Shown here: positions 8,721-17,342 of the stretch, in pieces | Numbering within the stretch: position 1 is the stretch's first letter | How the letters are laid out: each line of letters starts with the position of its first letter | NCBI RefSeq assembly: GCF_002968015.1 | Contig: NZ_PUIP01000001.1 | Coordinates: forward strand, 372,001-436,000 | Direction of reading: 5' to 3' | Origin: Massilia phosphatilytica | GTDB lineage: Bacteria; Pseudomonadota; Gammaproteobacteria; Burkholderiales; Burkholderiaceae_D | Length of the DNA: 64,000 nucleotides | Notes under the pieces: model-generated | Seen by the model: the letters and a program-made list of their open reading frames with translations, nothing else | The model's database searches: none | Told to the model about the DNA's origin: nothing | Made by a program: the position numbers and the translations under genes

Positions 8721-10130
8721 TCAGTCTTCGATGAAGCGCATCTTGAAGTTGCGGCCCTTGATGGTGCCGAACTCCGGGCCCAGCGGATTGTTGCCGTTCA
8801 GCCGGTCGAACGCCTGCTGCGCGACCCGGCGGTCGAGCGCGACATAGCTCATGAATTCGAGGATGGCGATCTTGCCGACGTGTTCCTTCGCCAGGCCCGC
8901 GTCGCCGGTGAGGGCGCCCAGCAGGTCGCCCGGACGCAGCTTGTCCTTCTTGCCGCCGGAGATGCACAACGTGATCATCGGCGCCGGATCGACCGCGCCG
9001 TCATCGTCGGCCAGTTCGTCGAGCGTGTGCCACTCGGCCGTGAACCCCTGCGCCTCCTCGATCAGCCGGACCCAGCGCTTCTCGTTCGGCGCGCACAGCG
9101 ACAGCGCGACGCCGTTCGCGCCCGCGCGTCCCGTGCGGCCGACGCGGTGCACATGCACTTCCGGATCCTTGGACACGTCGACATTGATGACGGCTTCCAG
9201 CCCGGCGATGTCGATGCCGCGCGCCGCCACGTCGGTGGCGACGAGCACCGCGCAGCTGCGGTTGGCGAAGCGCACGAGCGTCTCGTCGCGCTCGCGCTGT
9301 TCCATCTCGCCGTACAGCGCGAGCGCGGAAAAGCCCCGTTCGCGCAGGGCGTCCGCGACTTCGCGGCAGCGCGCCTTCGTGTTGCAGAACGCGATCGCGG
9401 AAACGGGACGATGATGGCGCAGCAGACGCGCGACGGCGTCCACGCGGCCATCGAAGCCGATCTCGTAGAAGCGCTGTTCGATGCGGGCTGGTGCGTGCGC
9501 GGTGTCGACGGCGACTTCGAGCGGATCGCGCAGGAAGCGGGCGGTGGCGGCGCGGATGTCGTCCGGATAGGTCGCCGAGAACAGCAAGGTCTGGCGATGG
9601 GCCGGACATTCGCGCACGATCGCCGCGATCTCGTCGTAGAAACCCATGTCCGTCATGCGGTCGGCCTCGTCCAGCACGAGGGTGCGCAGGCGCGCGAGGT
9701 CGAGCGTACGGCGCTGCAGGTGGTCGCGGATGCGGCCCGGCGTGCCGACGACGATGTGCGCGCCGAATTCCAGGGTCGCGATCTGCGGACGCATCGAGAT
9801 ACCGCCCGTCAGCACGACCACCTTGACGTTGCCGATGCCGCGCGCCAGGCGGCGCAACTCGTTCGCGACCTGGTCGGCCAGCTCGCGCGTGGGGCACATG
9901 ACGAGGCCCTGGACGGCGAACAGGGTGGGATTCAGCTTCAGCAACATGCCAATGCCGAACGCGGCCGTCTTGCCGCTGCCCGTCTTGGCCTGCGCGATGA
10001 GGTCGCGGCCTTCCAGCGCGAGCGGCAGCGTGGCCGCCTGCACGGGCGTCATGTCTTTATAGCCGAGCTGGTCGAGGTTGGCGAGGAAGGGGGCTGCCAG
10101 GGGCAGCGAGGAAAAGGCGGTGTCGGACAT
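8721..10130 (-). CDS. dbpA: ATP-dependent RNA helicase DbpA
   Basis: DEAD-box helicase activated by 23S rRNA hairpin 92 and acting in 50S subunit assembly. The 469 residues carry the Q-motif region (KDMTPVQAATLPL), Walker A AKTGSGKT (about 48-55), PTRELA, GTPGR, DEAD in VLDEADRM (about 153), SAT and HRVGRTGRAG (about 330-340). The C-terminal 75 residues (ITLCISGGKKDKLRPGD to FKMRFIED) form the DbpA RNA-binding domain that gives the rRNA specificity. It is a monocistronic minus-strand gene with 94 bp to the pseudokinase gene start. Confidence 0.94.
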   Translation of the reverse strand: MSDTAFSSLPLAAPFLANLDQLGYKDMTPVQAATLPLALEGRDLIAQAKTGSGKTAAFGIGMLLKLNPTLFAVQGLVMCPTRELADQVANELRRLARGIGNVKVVVLTGGISMRPQIATLEFGAHIVVGTPGRIRDHLQRRTLDLARLRTLVLDEADRMTDMGFYDEIAAIVRECPAHRQTLLFSATYPDDIRAATARFLRDPLEVAVDTAHAPARIEQRFYEIGFDGRVDAVARLLRHHRPVSAIAFCNTKARCREVADALRERGFSALALYGEMEQRERDETLVRFANRSCAVLVATDVAARGIDIAGLEAVINVDVSKDPEVHVHRVGRTGRAGANGVALSLCAPNEKRWVRLIEEAQGFTAEWHTLDELADDDGAVDPAPMITLCISGGKKDKLRPGDLLGALTGDAGLAKEHVGKIAILEFMSYVALDRRVAQQAFDRLNGNNPLGPEFGTIKGRNFKMRFIED

Positions 10131-10190
10131 GGTGTATGCCGCTTGCGCGGCGTTTCGTTTGTGCGACGAACCGGCGTTTCTGTCGCGTGT

Positions 10191-10442
10191 CTAGGATGCC
10201 GGCTTCCAGACAGGCAAGCCGGTCAGGTCCAAATCGGGATCGTGTTTCCAGACCGGCAGGCCGGACGCATCCGTTTCTGCCAGGTTCATCAGCATCAGCT
10301 GTTCCTGTTTCTGTCCCGTGCGGCGCGCCCGGGGGCGCTTGGCGGGCGCCAGGTCGGTAGACGGGACAACGGCGGCATCGTCAAGTGGCGCCGGCTCGAA
10401 GCCGGGCAAGTCGAAGGTCGCGTTGTCTTTCTTGTCTCTCAT
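10191..10442 (-). CDS. Small hypothetical protein with duplicated GLPVWK motif
   Basis: An 83-residue acidic/basic mixed protein of unknown function. Visible features are FDLPGFEPAP near the N-terminus, a basic stretch RPRARRTGQKQEQ in the middle, and a C-terminal duplication in which SGLPVWK recurs as TGLPVWK 16 residues later. There is no signal or membrane helix. ATG 10442 is preferred over ATG 10466 because the latter lies in the T tract of the tRNA-Met terminator. The gene may rely on terminator readthrough. It lies between dbpA and the initiator tRNA and is probably real, because the motif duplication is preserved at protein level. Confidence 0.55.
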   Translation of the reverse strand: MRDKKDNATFDLPGFEPAPLDDAAVVPSTDLAPAKRPRARRTGQKQEQLMLMNLAETDASGLPVWKHDPDLDLTGLPVWKPAS

Positions 10443-10460
10443 GCGCTGCGCTGGCCCAGA

Positions 10461-10491
10461 AAACAAAAGCCCGGCTACAAGAGTCGGGCTT
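10461..10491 (-). terminator. Terminator of initiator tRNA-Met
   Basis: On the minus strand AAGCCCG (10491-10485) pairs with CGGGCTT (10473-10467) and is followed by TTGTTTT. It lies 15 bp behind the tRNA. Confidence 0.8.
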
Positions 10492-10505
10492 GTTGTTACG
10501 GTATT

Positions 10506-10582
10506 TGGTTGCGGGGACAGGATTTGAACCTGTGACCTTCGGGTTATGAGCCCGACGAGCTGCCAGACTGCTCCACCCCGCG
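10506..10582 (-). tRNA. Initiator tRNA-Met (CAT)
   Basis: A 77-nt tRNA with encoded CCA and anticodon CAT in loop CTCATAA. The acceptor begins CGCGGGG against CCCCGCA, leaving the unpaired C1-A72, and the anticodon stem has three G-C pairs (GGG/CCC). Both are hallmarks of bacterial initiator tRNA. Confidence 0.95.
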
Positions 10583-10594
10583 TCTGAGAACGCT

Positions 10595-10623
10595 ATTTTA
10601 ACCGGATTGGCGCCGGAGCGCAA
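10595..10623 (-). promoter_or_regulatory. Candidate promoter of initiator tRNA-Met
   Basis: On the minus strand TTGCGC (10623-10618) and TAAAAT (10600-10595) are 17 bp apart, 12 bp before the tRNA 5' end. Confidence 0.6.
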
Positions 10624-10658
10624 ATCGGCTTTCCAACCGCTATTTGTCCGGGCCGCGC

Positions 10659-11816
10659 TCAGGCTACTCGCAGCCGCCACAGCGACGTCACCTCGGCCGT
10701 GCGCGCCGCCGCCAGTGGATCGTCGGGATCGCTGGCCTTCGGGTGCGTGGGCCGGATGTCGTGGCGTCCCGCGACGTCCAGCCCGGCTTCGGTGATCCAG
10801 CCGAGCAATTGGTCGCGCGACCGCAGGCCCAGGTGCTCGGCCAGGTCGGACAGGATGAGCCAGCCTTCGCCGCCGTCGCGCAGATGGTCTTTCAATCCCG
10901 CGAGGAAGCCCTTCAGCATGCGGCTGTCGGGATCGTAGACGGCGTATTCGATGGCGGAACTCGGCTTGCCCGGCAGCCAGGGCGGATTGCAGACGACGAG
11001 GTCGGCCCGGCCTTCGGGATACAGGTCGGCGCGCACGATTTCCACCTGTCCTGCGAGACCCAGGCGCTCGACGTTGGCGCGGGCACAGCCGAGCGCGCGC
11101 TCATCGACGTCGGTGGCGAGCACGCCCTGCAGGCCACGATGCGCCAGCACGGCCGACAGCACGCCCGTACCGGCGCCGATGTCGAACGCGAGCGTCGCGC
11201 CGGCCGGCAAGGGGGCCTGCGCGACGAGCTCGACATATTCGCCGCGCACGGGCGAGAACACGCCGTACCACGGGTGGATGCGCTCGTCGAGGGCGGGAAT
11301 GAACACGCCCTTGCGGCGCCATTCGTGCGCGCCGATCACGCCCAGCAGTTCGCGCAGCGATGCGACGTACGGTTCCGTTGCCGGACCATAGGCTTCGGCG
11401 CACGCTTCGTGCACGTCGGGCGCGCGGCGCAGCGGGATGCCGTGACCCGCGTCGAACGGGATCAGGAGCATGGCCAGCGTGCGGGCGCGTTGCAGCTGCG
11501 CGAGGCGGTGGCGGTGGAATTGTTCGGTCAGCGTCGCCGGCGCCTTGCCGGTCTTCGCACGCCGGGACCGCGGACCTTTATGGTCGACGCGGCGCACGAG
11601 CGCCTGCAGCAGCTGGCGGGCGTTCTGGAAGTCGCCGCGCCACAGCAGCGCGGTGCCGTCCAGCGCGTGGCGCCAGGCCGCGTCGGCGGACATCGTGTCG
11701 TCCGCGAGCACGACCTTCTTCGGCGCCGGCCAGCCGCTCTCCGAGCGCCAGCGCGCCGAGCGTTCCTCGCCGTGTTCGATCCAGTGGATGCGCGCCGCGC
11801 CGTCGGGTGTCGTCAT
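10659..11816 (-). CDS. Class I SAM-dependent methyltransferase (NPPW type)
   Basis: A 385-residue protein. An N-terminal half of unclear role (about 1-190) is followed by a Rossmann methyltransferase domain with motif I LAFDIGAGTGVLSAVLA (about 203-219), acidic motif II ATDVDERAL (about 229), and motif IV VVCNPPWLPGKPSS (about 271-284). The NPPW tetrapeptide is typical of enzymes that methylate an amino group of adenine, guanine or glutamine, as in RsmC, RlmG and PrmC. The exact target cannot be called. The gene begins 12 bp behind the small zinc-ribbon gene, so the two are likely co-transcribed. Confidence 0.85.
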   Translation of the reverse strand: MTTPDGAARIHWIEHGEERSARWRSESGWPAPKKVVLADDTMSADAAWRHALDGTALLWRGDFQNARQLLQALVRRVDHKGPRSRRAKTGKAPATLTEQFHRHRLAQLQRARTLAMLLIPFDAGHGIPLRRAPDVHEACAEAYGPATEPYVASLRELLGVIGAHEWRRKGVFIPALDERIHPWYGVFSPVRGEYVELVAQAPLPAGATLAFDIGAGTGVLSAVLAHRGLQGVLATDVDERALGCARANVERLGLAGQVEIVRADLYPEGRADLVVCNPPWLPGKPSSAIEYAVYDPDSRMLKGFLAGLKDHLRDGGEGWLILSDLAEHLGLRSRDQLLGWITEAGLDVAGRHDIRPTHPKASDPDDPLAAARTAEVTSLWRLRVA

Positions 11817-11828
11817 CGCCGCGTCCGA

Positions 11829-12041
11829 TCAGTGGTGGTGATGCCAGTGGAGTTCGTTCGACTCGACGAAGGATTTCACGGCATCCGGATTGCCGGTCGC
11901 GTGGCGCTTGATCTCGCCGCATTCGCAAATGCCCTGGTAGGGCTGGATATGCGAGCAGGCGGACACTTTCTGCAGGGTGACCTTGACCGGCTTGGCGCAT
12001 TTGGCGCACTTGAAGGTCAGGAAACGGGCGGGTTTGGTCAT
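11829..12041 (-). CDS. Small zinc-ribbon protein with C-terminal histidine run
   Basis: A 70-residue protein of unknown function. CAKCAKPV (about residues 12-19) supplies one CxxC pair, and CSHIQPYQGICECGE (about 29-43) adds three more cysteines, which together suggest a treble-clef or zinc-ribbon fold. The protein ends in HWHHHH, which could add metal binding. It lacks a signal or membrane helix. ATG 12041 is the only start in the right frame before the sbcC stop. It sits between sbcC (38 bp upstream) and the methyltransferase (12 bp downstream), probably in one transcript. Nucleic-acid binding or metal storage are both possible; the sequence does not decide. Confidence 0.7.
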   Translation of the reverse strand: MTKPARFLTFKCAKCAKPVKVTLQKVSACSHIQPYQGICECGEIKRHATGNPDAVKSFVESNELHWHHHH

Positions 12042-12079
12042 GATGAATGCGAATGACGGGTCAATGGAAGGGGCGCATT

Positions 12080-15000
12080 TTAGCACTGCACGGTCACGGC
12101 ACTGCTGCCTCCGCCAGCGGGCCGCACGAGCACCTTGGTGGCGATGCGTTCCGTCATCTCCTGCACGTGCGAGATGACGCCGACCTTGCGGCCCAGCGAT
12201 TGCAGCGCATCCAGCGCATCCATCGCGACGCCCAGCGTATCGCTGTCCAGGCTGCCGAATCCTTCGTCGATGAACAGCGATTCGACCTTCACGCGGTTCG
12301 ACGACAGCGACGCGAGCCCCAGCGCCAGCGCCAGCGACACGAGGAACGATTCGCCGCCGGACAGGGAGTTTACCGAGCGCACTTCGCCGCCCATGTCCTG
12401 GTCGCGTACCATCAGCGCCAGCGACGGACCGGCCGTGCTGACGACGCGCTCGAGCCGGTAGCGCCGCGCCAGCTGGGCCAGGTGCGTGTTGGCATAGCCG
12501 AGCAGCACGTCGAGCGTGAATTGCTGTGCGTAGTTGCGGAACTTCTTGCCGTCGGCCGAGCCGATCAGTTCCGCCAGCTTCGCCCACCGGTCCTCGATGG
12601 CACGCTGGCGCTCGATGTCCGCCATCATCGAGCGGGCCCGCTCGCGCCGCTGCTCGTCCTCGCGAATGCGCATGGCGAGGCTGGCCGCGGATTCGTGGGC
12701 GGCGTCCCGTTCGGCCTGGGCGCGGCGCAGAGCCGCTGCAACCGAGTCGACATCCTGGGCCGGCGGGGCTGGCGTGGCCTGCGCCGCGGCGGGTGAGCCG
12801 TCCTCGGCCAGAGGATCCGATGGTTCGACGGCAGCCTGCGCCGGCACCACATCTTCGCGCAGCAGTTCGTGCTGTTCGCGCTGCGTGCGGCGTTCGGCCA
12901 GCACGGCCGTCGCCTGGCGCACGGCCGTGTCGAGTTCCTGCAGGGCCGCCCGTTCCTGGGCGATCCAGGCCGCGCCCACCTGGAGCAGGGCGGCCAGCTG
13001 CTGTTCGTTGGCCACGCTTTCCAGTGCGGGATCGCTGCCCGCGAACTCGTGGATCCACTGCGCCAGGCGTTCGCCGGCATCGGCCAGTTCGCCCTGCAGG
13101 TCGGTGATGCGGCGCGCCGCCAGCGACTGCGCTTCCCGCACCCGCGCTTCCGCCTGCGCGGCCTGCAGGCTCGCGGCCTGGCAGGCGTTCACGGCTTCGC
13201 GTGCGGTGTTCACGGCGCCCACCAGCTGTTGTTCGACGTCGCGCGCGGCGCGGCCTTCGAACAGCGCCGCACGTTCGGCGCGGCGCGCGGCCAGGTCGGC
13301 ATCCAGGCGGGCGAATTCGGCCTCCGCTTCGACGAGGCGCTGGCCGGCATGCTCCACGCGCGCGGCCAGCGCGGCGTGCTCGGCGTCGAGGGTGCCGATG
13401 GCGCCCTGCAGCCGCGTCTGGCGCGCCGCCTGGTCGTTCCACTCGCGGGCCTCGTTGGCGCGGGTTTGGCGCCAGCCGGCCGGGTCGCGTTGCCAGTGGC
13501 CTTGCCAGCCGTCGCCGCACGCTTCGGCCAGCACGGGGTCCAGTTCCGCGAGCAGTTCGGCCAGCGTGGCCGCGGCCGCCTCGCGCCGGGCCGCGAGCGC
13601 GGCGATGTCGGCATCCAGGCGCGCCAGCGTGCCTTGCGCCGTTTGCGCAGCGTCCAGCAGGCGCGCGTGTTCGCGGTTGGCCTGGTCCCAGGCCTGCTGG
13701 GCGGCGTCACGCGCGAGTTCGGCGCGGCGCAGGTCACCGTCGCGCGTTTCGAGTTCGTCGTAGGCCTTGCGCAGCGCGGCCTGTTCGGCCGTCAGCCAGC
13801 GGCCGCGGGCGTCAATGCCAGCGTCGCCGTCCGGCGCATCCGCCGCGAGCGGATTGTCGGCCCATTCCGCGTCCAGTTGGGCGAGCGCGGCGGCGAGGTT
13901 GTCGCGTTCGCGCGCGAGCGTCGCCAGCCGCTCGCCGGCGGCGTCGATGGCGGCGCGCTGGCCGGCCTGCTGGTCGACGTTGGCGCGCTGTTCGGCGCGG
14001 CGTGCGGCCAGTTCGGCGGACAGGTCTTCCAGCACGGCGTGCAGCCGGTCGTCCTGGTGGCGGTACGGGTGTTCCGTGCCGCCGCAAACGGGGCAGGCGT
14101 CGCCGTCCACGAGCGTGGCGCGCAGCTTCTCGACGCCGTCGGCGCACGCCAGCTGGGCCGTCTTCAGCATGCGTTCGGCCTGGGTGACGGCGGCGTCCAG
14201 CGCGATGCCCGCGGTGCGTGCGGCGTCGAGCCCTTCCTGGGCTTTGCCTTGCGCCTGCGTGGCCTGCGCGGTCTGCGCGTCGAGGTCGGCCAGGCGGCCG
14301 CGCTGCGTGCGCAGAGCCTGCCACGTGTAGTCGAGCGAGGCGAGGTGTTCGCGCCGCTTGTCGAGTGTGCGGCGTTCCGCGCGCAGGGCATCGGCGTCGA
14401 TGCCGTCCAGCGCCGCGGCCGCCTGTTGGCGCGCGGCCTCGCGCACGGCGAGCAGTTCGACCGAGGCCCCCAGCGCGTGCGCCGTGCGCTGCGCCATCGC
14501 GGCGGCCTGTTCGGCACCGCCGCGGGCGGCGTCCAGGGCCTGGGCGCTGGCGGCGTCCTGGTGCGCGGCCTGCCCGGCCTGGGCCAGGCGCTGGTCCCAG
14601 CGTGTCCATTGCGTCGCGAGCAGTGCGCGGGCACCGTGCGCGCCGAGCCAGGCCGTCGCGTCGTGCAGCGCGCGCCGGCTCGCTTCCATGTCCGCCGCCT
14701 TGGTCCGCAAGGCGGCCTGGGCCTGCGTCGCCTCCGTGCGCACGCCGTCCTGCGCCGCGCGCGCCTTCGCGTGGGCGGGCGCGAGCGTGTCCAGCGTGGC
14801 GTCGAGGGCTTTCGCGCGGTCCAGTTGCGGGGCAGCGGCGCGCTGCGCGTCCTCCGCCGCTTCCAGTTTGCGCTCGGCATCCATCAGGCCGCGCGCGGCC
14901 TGTTGCTGGGCGTCGAGGGCGCGTGCCAGTTCGTGTTCACCGCCGGCCAGTTGCGCCTGCACCTGGCGCTGTTCGCCGGCGAGGCGGTTCAGGTCGGCCA

Positions 15001-15937
15001 CGAGGGCGCGCGCGGGCTGCACGGCGTCCAGCGTGGCCAGCCGGCGCCGGCGGTCGGCGGCGGCGTCGGCCTCGGTGCGGGCACGCGCCAGTGCGCCGTC
15101 CGCCTGCGTTTCGGCGGCGCGCAGCCGGTCCAGTTCCTGGTGCCAGCGTAGTTGCCGTTCCAGCGCCGTGCGGCGCGTCTCGGCCGTCGCCAGCGTGGCC
15201 TGGGCGGCGGCGTGTTCGGCGTCGAGTCCGGCGCGCTCGTCTGGAGCGAGCGGCGCGTGGTCCTGCAGGCGCCCCGTCAGGCGGCGCATGGCTTCCTGTT
15301 CCACGCGCCAGCGCTCGTAGGCACGGCGCGAGATGTCGCTGTAGACGGCGCTGCCCGTCAGCGTCTCCAGTAGTTCGCCGCGCTCGTTTTCGTCGGTGCG
15401 GAGGAATGCGGAGAACTCGTTCTGCGCCAGCAGCACGGAGCGCGTGAACTGTTCGAACGACAGGCCGATGCGGCGCTCGATCTCGGCCACCACTTCTGTC
15501 TTCGTGCCGCCCAGCGGTTGCAGGCCGGGCAGTTGCTGCAGGCTCATCGTGGAAGGCTGCAGGGCGCCCGCGGCGCGGTTGCGCGAGCGCCGCACGCTCC
15601 AGCGCGCGCGGTAGCGCTGCCCGTCGTTGCCCACGAAGTCCACTTCGGCAAAGGCGTCCGCCGTGCCGCGCCGCATCAGCGTGCGGCGGTCGGCGACCGA
15701 CAGCGTCTCGTCGCCGACGTCGGGCAGGTAGTTGCCCACGCGCGGCCCCTTGATGAGGCGCGGCGTCGCGTCGTACAGGGCCAGGCACAGGGCGTCCAGC
15801 AGGGTGCTCTTGCCGGCGCCGGTGGGGCCGCTGATCGCGAACAGGCCGGACGAGACGAGTGGTTCGCTCTCGAAATCGACCTCGAACTCGCCGGCCAGCG
15901 AGGCCAGGTTCTTGCCGCCGATGCGCAGGATCTTCAC
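12080..15937 (-). CDS. sbcC: Exonuclease subunit SbcC
   Basis: ATPase subunit of the SbcCD (Mre11-Rad50 type) nuclease that opens DNA hairpins and processes double-strand ends. The 1285-residue protein is longer than the E. coli enzyme (about 1050). Walker A GPTGAGKST is at 37-45, the long coiled-coil arms are rich in Ala, Arg, Glu and Gln, the zinc hook CPVCGG lies mid-protein, and the ABC signature LSGGESFLVSLALALG and Walker B LFIDEGFGSLD are near the C-terminus. The GTG start (15937) overlaps the sbcD stop as GTGA, which indicates translational coupling. The whole operon sits behind a LexA box. Confidence 0.95.
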   Translation of the reverse strand: MKILRIGGKNLASLAGEFEVDFESEPLVSSGLFAISGPTGAGKSTLLDALCLALYDATPRLIKGPRVGNYLPDVGDETLSVADRRTLMRRGTADAFAEVDFVGNDGQRYRARWSVRRSRNRAAGALQPSTMSLQQLPGLQPLGGTKTEVVAEIERRIGLSFEQFTRSVLLAQNEFSAFLRTDENERGELLETLTGSAVYSDISRRAYERWRVEQEAMRRLTGRLQDHAPLAPDERAGLDAEHAAAQATLATAETRRTALERQLRWHQELDRLRAAETQADGALARARTEADAAADRRRRLATLDAVQPARALVADLNRLAGEQRQVQAQLAGGEHELARALDAQQQAARGLMDAERKLEAAEDAQRAAAPQLDRAKALDATLDTLAPAHAKARAAQDGVRTEATQAQAALRTKAADMEASRRALHDATAWLGAHGARALLATQWTRWDQRLAQAGQAAHQDAASAQALDAARGGAEQAAAMAQRTAHALGASVELLAVREAARQQAAAALDGIDADALRAERRTLDKRREHLASLDYTWQALRTQRGRLADLDAQTAQATQAQGKAQEGLDAARTAGIALDAAVTQAERMLKTAQLACADGVEKLRATLVDGDACPVCGGTEHPYRHQDDRLHAVLEDLSAELAARRAEQRANVDQQAGQRAAIDAAGERLATLARERDNLAAALAQLDAEWADNPLAADAPDGDAGIDARGRWLTAEQAALRKAYDELETRDGDLRRAELARDAAQQAWDQANREHARLLDAAQTAQGTLARLDADIAALAARREAAAATLAELLAELDPVLAEACGDGWQGHWQRDPAGWRQTRANEAREWNDQAARQTRLQGAIGTLDAEHAALAARVEHAGQRLVEAEAEFARLDADLAARRAERAALFEGRAARDVEQQLVGAVNTAREAVNACQAASLQAAQAEARVREAQSLAARRITDLQGELADAGERLAQWIHEFAGSDPALESVANEQQLAALLQVGAAWIAQERAALQELDTAVRQATAVLAERRTQREQHELLREDVVPAQAAVEPSDPLAEDGSPAAAQATPAPPAQDVDSVAAALRRAQAERDAAHESAASLAMRIREDEQRRERARSMMADIERQRAIEDRWAKLAELIGSADGKKFRNYAQQFTLDVLLGYANTHLAQLARRYRLERVVSTAGPSLALMVRDQDMGGEVRSVNSLSGGESFLVSLALALGLASLSSNRVKVESLFIDEGFGSLDSDTLGVAMDALDALQSLGRKVGVISHVQEMTERIATKVLVRPAGGGSSAVTVQC

Positions 15938-17205
15938 GCGGCCTCCCGGTTCCTGGCCGCGCCATCCGTCGGCAGCAGCAGTTCCGTGAAGGCGGCCAGC
16001 TGGTCGTCCGGCGCGTCCTCGCCGAAGCGCTGCTGCCACAGGCGGCGGAAGATGTCGTCCGGCTGCAGTTGCGCGAGCTGGTCGAGGCTCAGCGCGGGCT
16101 CCACGCCGGCCGTCGTCACCACGCGGCGTGTCGGTTCGATCTTGGCGAGGCGCACGGGCTTGCCTTCCAGCGCCGCCTCGACCTGCGCGCGCAGGCCCGG
16201 TTCGGGTGCGTCGAGCAGCACGCGCACTTCCAGGTAGGGCCAGACGTCGCGCGGCAGGTCCGGCAGGTCGAGGGCGACGAGTTCCGCGATCGCCTGCTTG
16301 ACGGGCGCCGGGCTGGCCGGCACGCGCAGCAACTCGACGGCGCGCGGCACGTGCAGCGGTTCGATCGCAGCGGTGCGCGGGCCGTCCAGGTCGATGCGCA
16401 GCACCTGGTGGCGGTAGCCGACCTCCGCGAACGACAGGGGAAGGGGGCTGCCGCTGTAGCGCAGGTGCTCCTGCTGGCCGACCCGCTGGGCCAGGTGCAA
16501 ATGGCCCAGCGCGGCGTAGGCGACGTCCGGGCCGAACATCGACGCGGGCAGGGCCTCGGTGCCGCCGATGACGATGCGGCGTTCGGAATCGGGCGAGGCG
16601 TCCCCGCCGACCATGTGGCAATGGCCCATCGCGAGGATCGCCTGGCCGCCGGTGGCCCGCGCGCGCGCCAGGTCGTACGCTTGCTGGTACAGCAGGCGGA
16701 TGCCGGCCAGGTAGGCGTCGAAGGCATCGTCGCCCGGCGCCGGGGATGCCACGCGCGGCACGTCGCCGGGCCGCAGGAACGGGATCGCCACGCACCAGGC
16801 ATGCACCGCGCCATCCTTGCCGGTCAGCGGCACGATGAAGCGCTCCAGGTCGATGTCTCCGGCATGGTCGCGCACGACGTGGCCGACGACGCGCGTGCCG
16901 TGCGCTTCCAGCAGCGGTCCCGGCGCTTCGAGCCGGCCCGGCGAATCGTGGTTGCCGGCGATGATGACGATGTCCAGTTGCGGCGCCCGCGCCCGGGCCT
17001 GCTGCAGGAAACGGTACAGCTGGCGCTGCGACGCGGCGGACGGGTTCGAATTGTCGAACACGTCGCCGGCGATCAGCAGGGCGTCCGCATCCTGGGCGAC
17101 GATCGTGTCGAGCAGCCAGTCGAGGAAGCACTGGTGTTCATAGGTCCGTTCGAAATTGTGCAGGGTCTGGCCGAGGTGCCAGTCTGAGGTGTGCAGCAGC
17201 CGCAT
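15934..17205 (-). CDS. sbcD: Exonuclease subunit SbcD
   Basis: Mre11-type Mn-dependent nuclease subunit of SbcCD. The 423 residues begin with metallophosphoesterase motif I LHTSDWHLGQ (residues 4-13), then GDVFDNSNPS (about 48), GNHDSPGRL (about 83-91), and later MGHCHMVGG and ALGHLHLAQ with the metal-binding histidines. The C-terminal capping and SbcC-binding region follows. ATG 17205 is the first gene of the operon. Its promoter elements lie in the divergent region shared with ycaQ and overlap a LexA box. Confidence 0.95.
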   Translation of the reverse strand: MRLLHTSDWHLGQTLHNFERTYEHQCFLDWLLDTIVAQDADALLIAGDVFDNSNPSAASQRQLYRFLQQARARAPQLDIVIIAGNHDSPGRLEAPGPLLEAHGTRVVGHVVRDHAGDIDLERFIVPLTGKDGAVHAWCVAIPFLRPGDVPRVASPAPGDDAFDAYLAGIRLLYQQAYDLARARATGGQAILAMGHCHMVGGDASPDSERRIVIGGTEALPASMFGPDVAYAALGHLHLAQRVGQQEHLRYSGSPLPLSFAEVGYRHQVLRIDLDGPRTAAIEPLHVPRAVELLRVPASPAPVKQAIAELVALDLPDLPRDVWPYLEVRVLLDAPEPGLRAQVEAALEGKPVRLAKIEPTRRVVTTAGVEPALSLDQLAQLQPDDIFRRLWQQRFGEDAPDDQLAAFTELLLPTDGAARNREAA

Positions 17206-17248
17206 GATCGTTAATCAGTCATCAACAAGTGGTTGAGCCAGGGCGCCA

Positions 17249-17278
17249 ACTATATCGCATGGCGCGAGATACTGTAAA
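17249..17278 (-). promoter_or_regulatory. Candidate sbcDC promoter
   Basis: On the minus strand TTTACA (17278-17273) and TATAGT (17254-17249) are 18 bp apart, 43 bp before the sbcD ATG. The -35 lies inside the LexA box, so bound LexA would block RNA polymerase. Confidence 0.6.
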
Positions 17279-17289
17279 AAAAACCAGTA
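17270..17289. promoter_or_regulatory. LexA (SOS) box between sbcDC and ycaQ
   Basis: TACTG-N10-CAGTA with an A-rich centre, matching the gammaproteobacterial-type LexA operator; within it CTGT-N8-CCAG differs from CTGT-N8-ACAG at one base. It is 64 bp from sbcD and 53 bp from ycaQ and overlaps the sbcD -35. Confidence 0.72.
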
Positions 17290-17342
17290 CTTTTTCGCGG
17301 CGACCTGTACAAATGTTGATCGGATGTCACTAAAATGCCGGG

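Noticed and set aside
8307..10535. 742-residue plus-strand open frame
   Set aside because: It lies antisense to dbpA and the pseudokinase gene; its translation is Arg/Ala/Asp-rich with no domain and follows from the high GC of the real genes.
12869..15151. 760-residue plus-strand open frame
   Set aside because: Antisense to sbcC; composition is that of a reverse-complement shadow (long runs of Arg, Gly and Val), and the SbcC zinc hook and ABC motifs fix the real strand.
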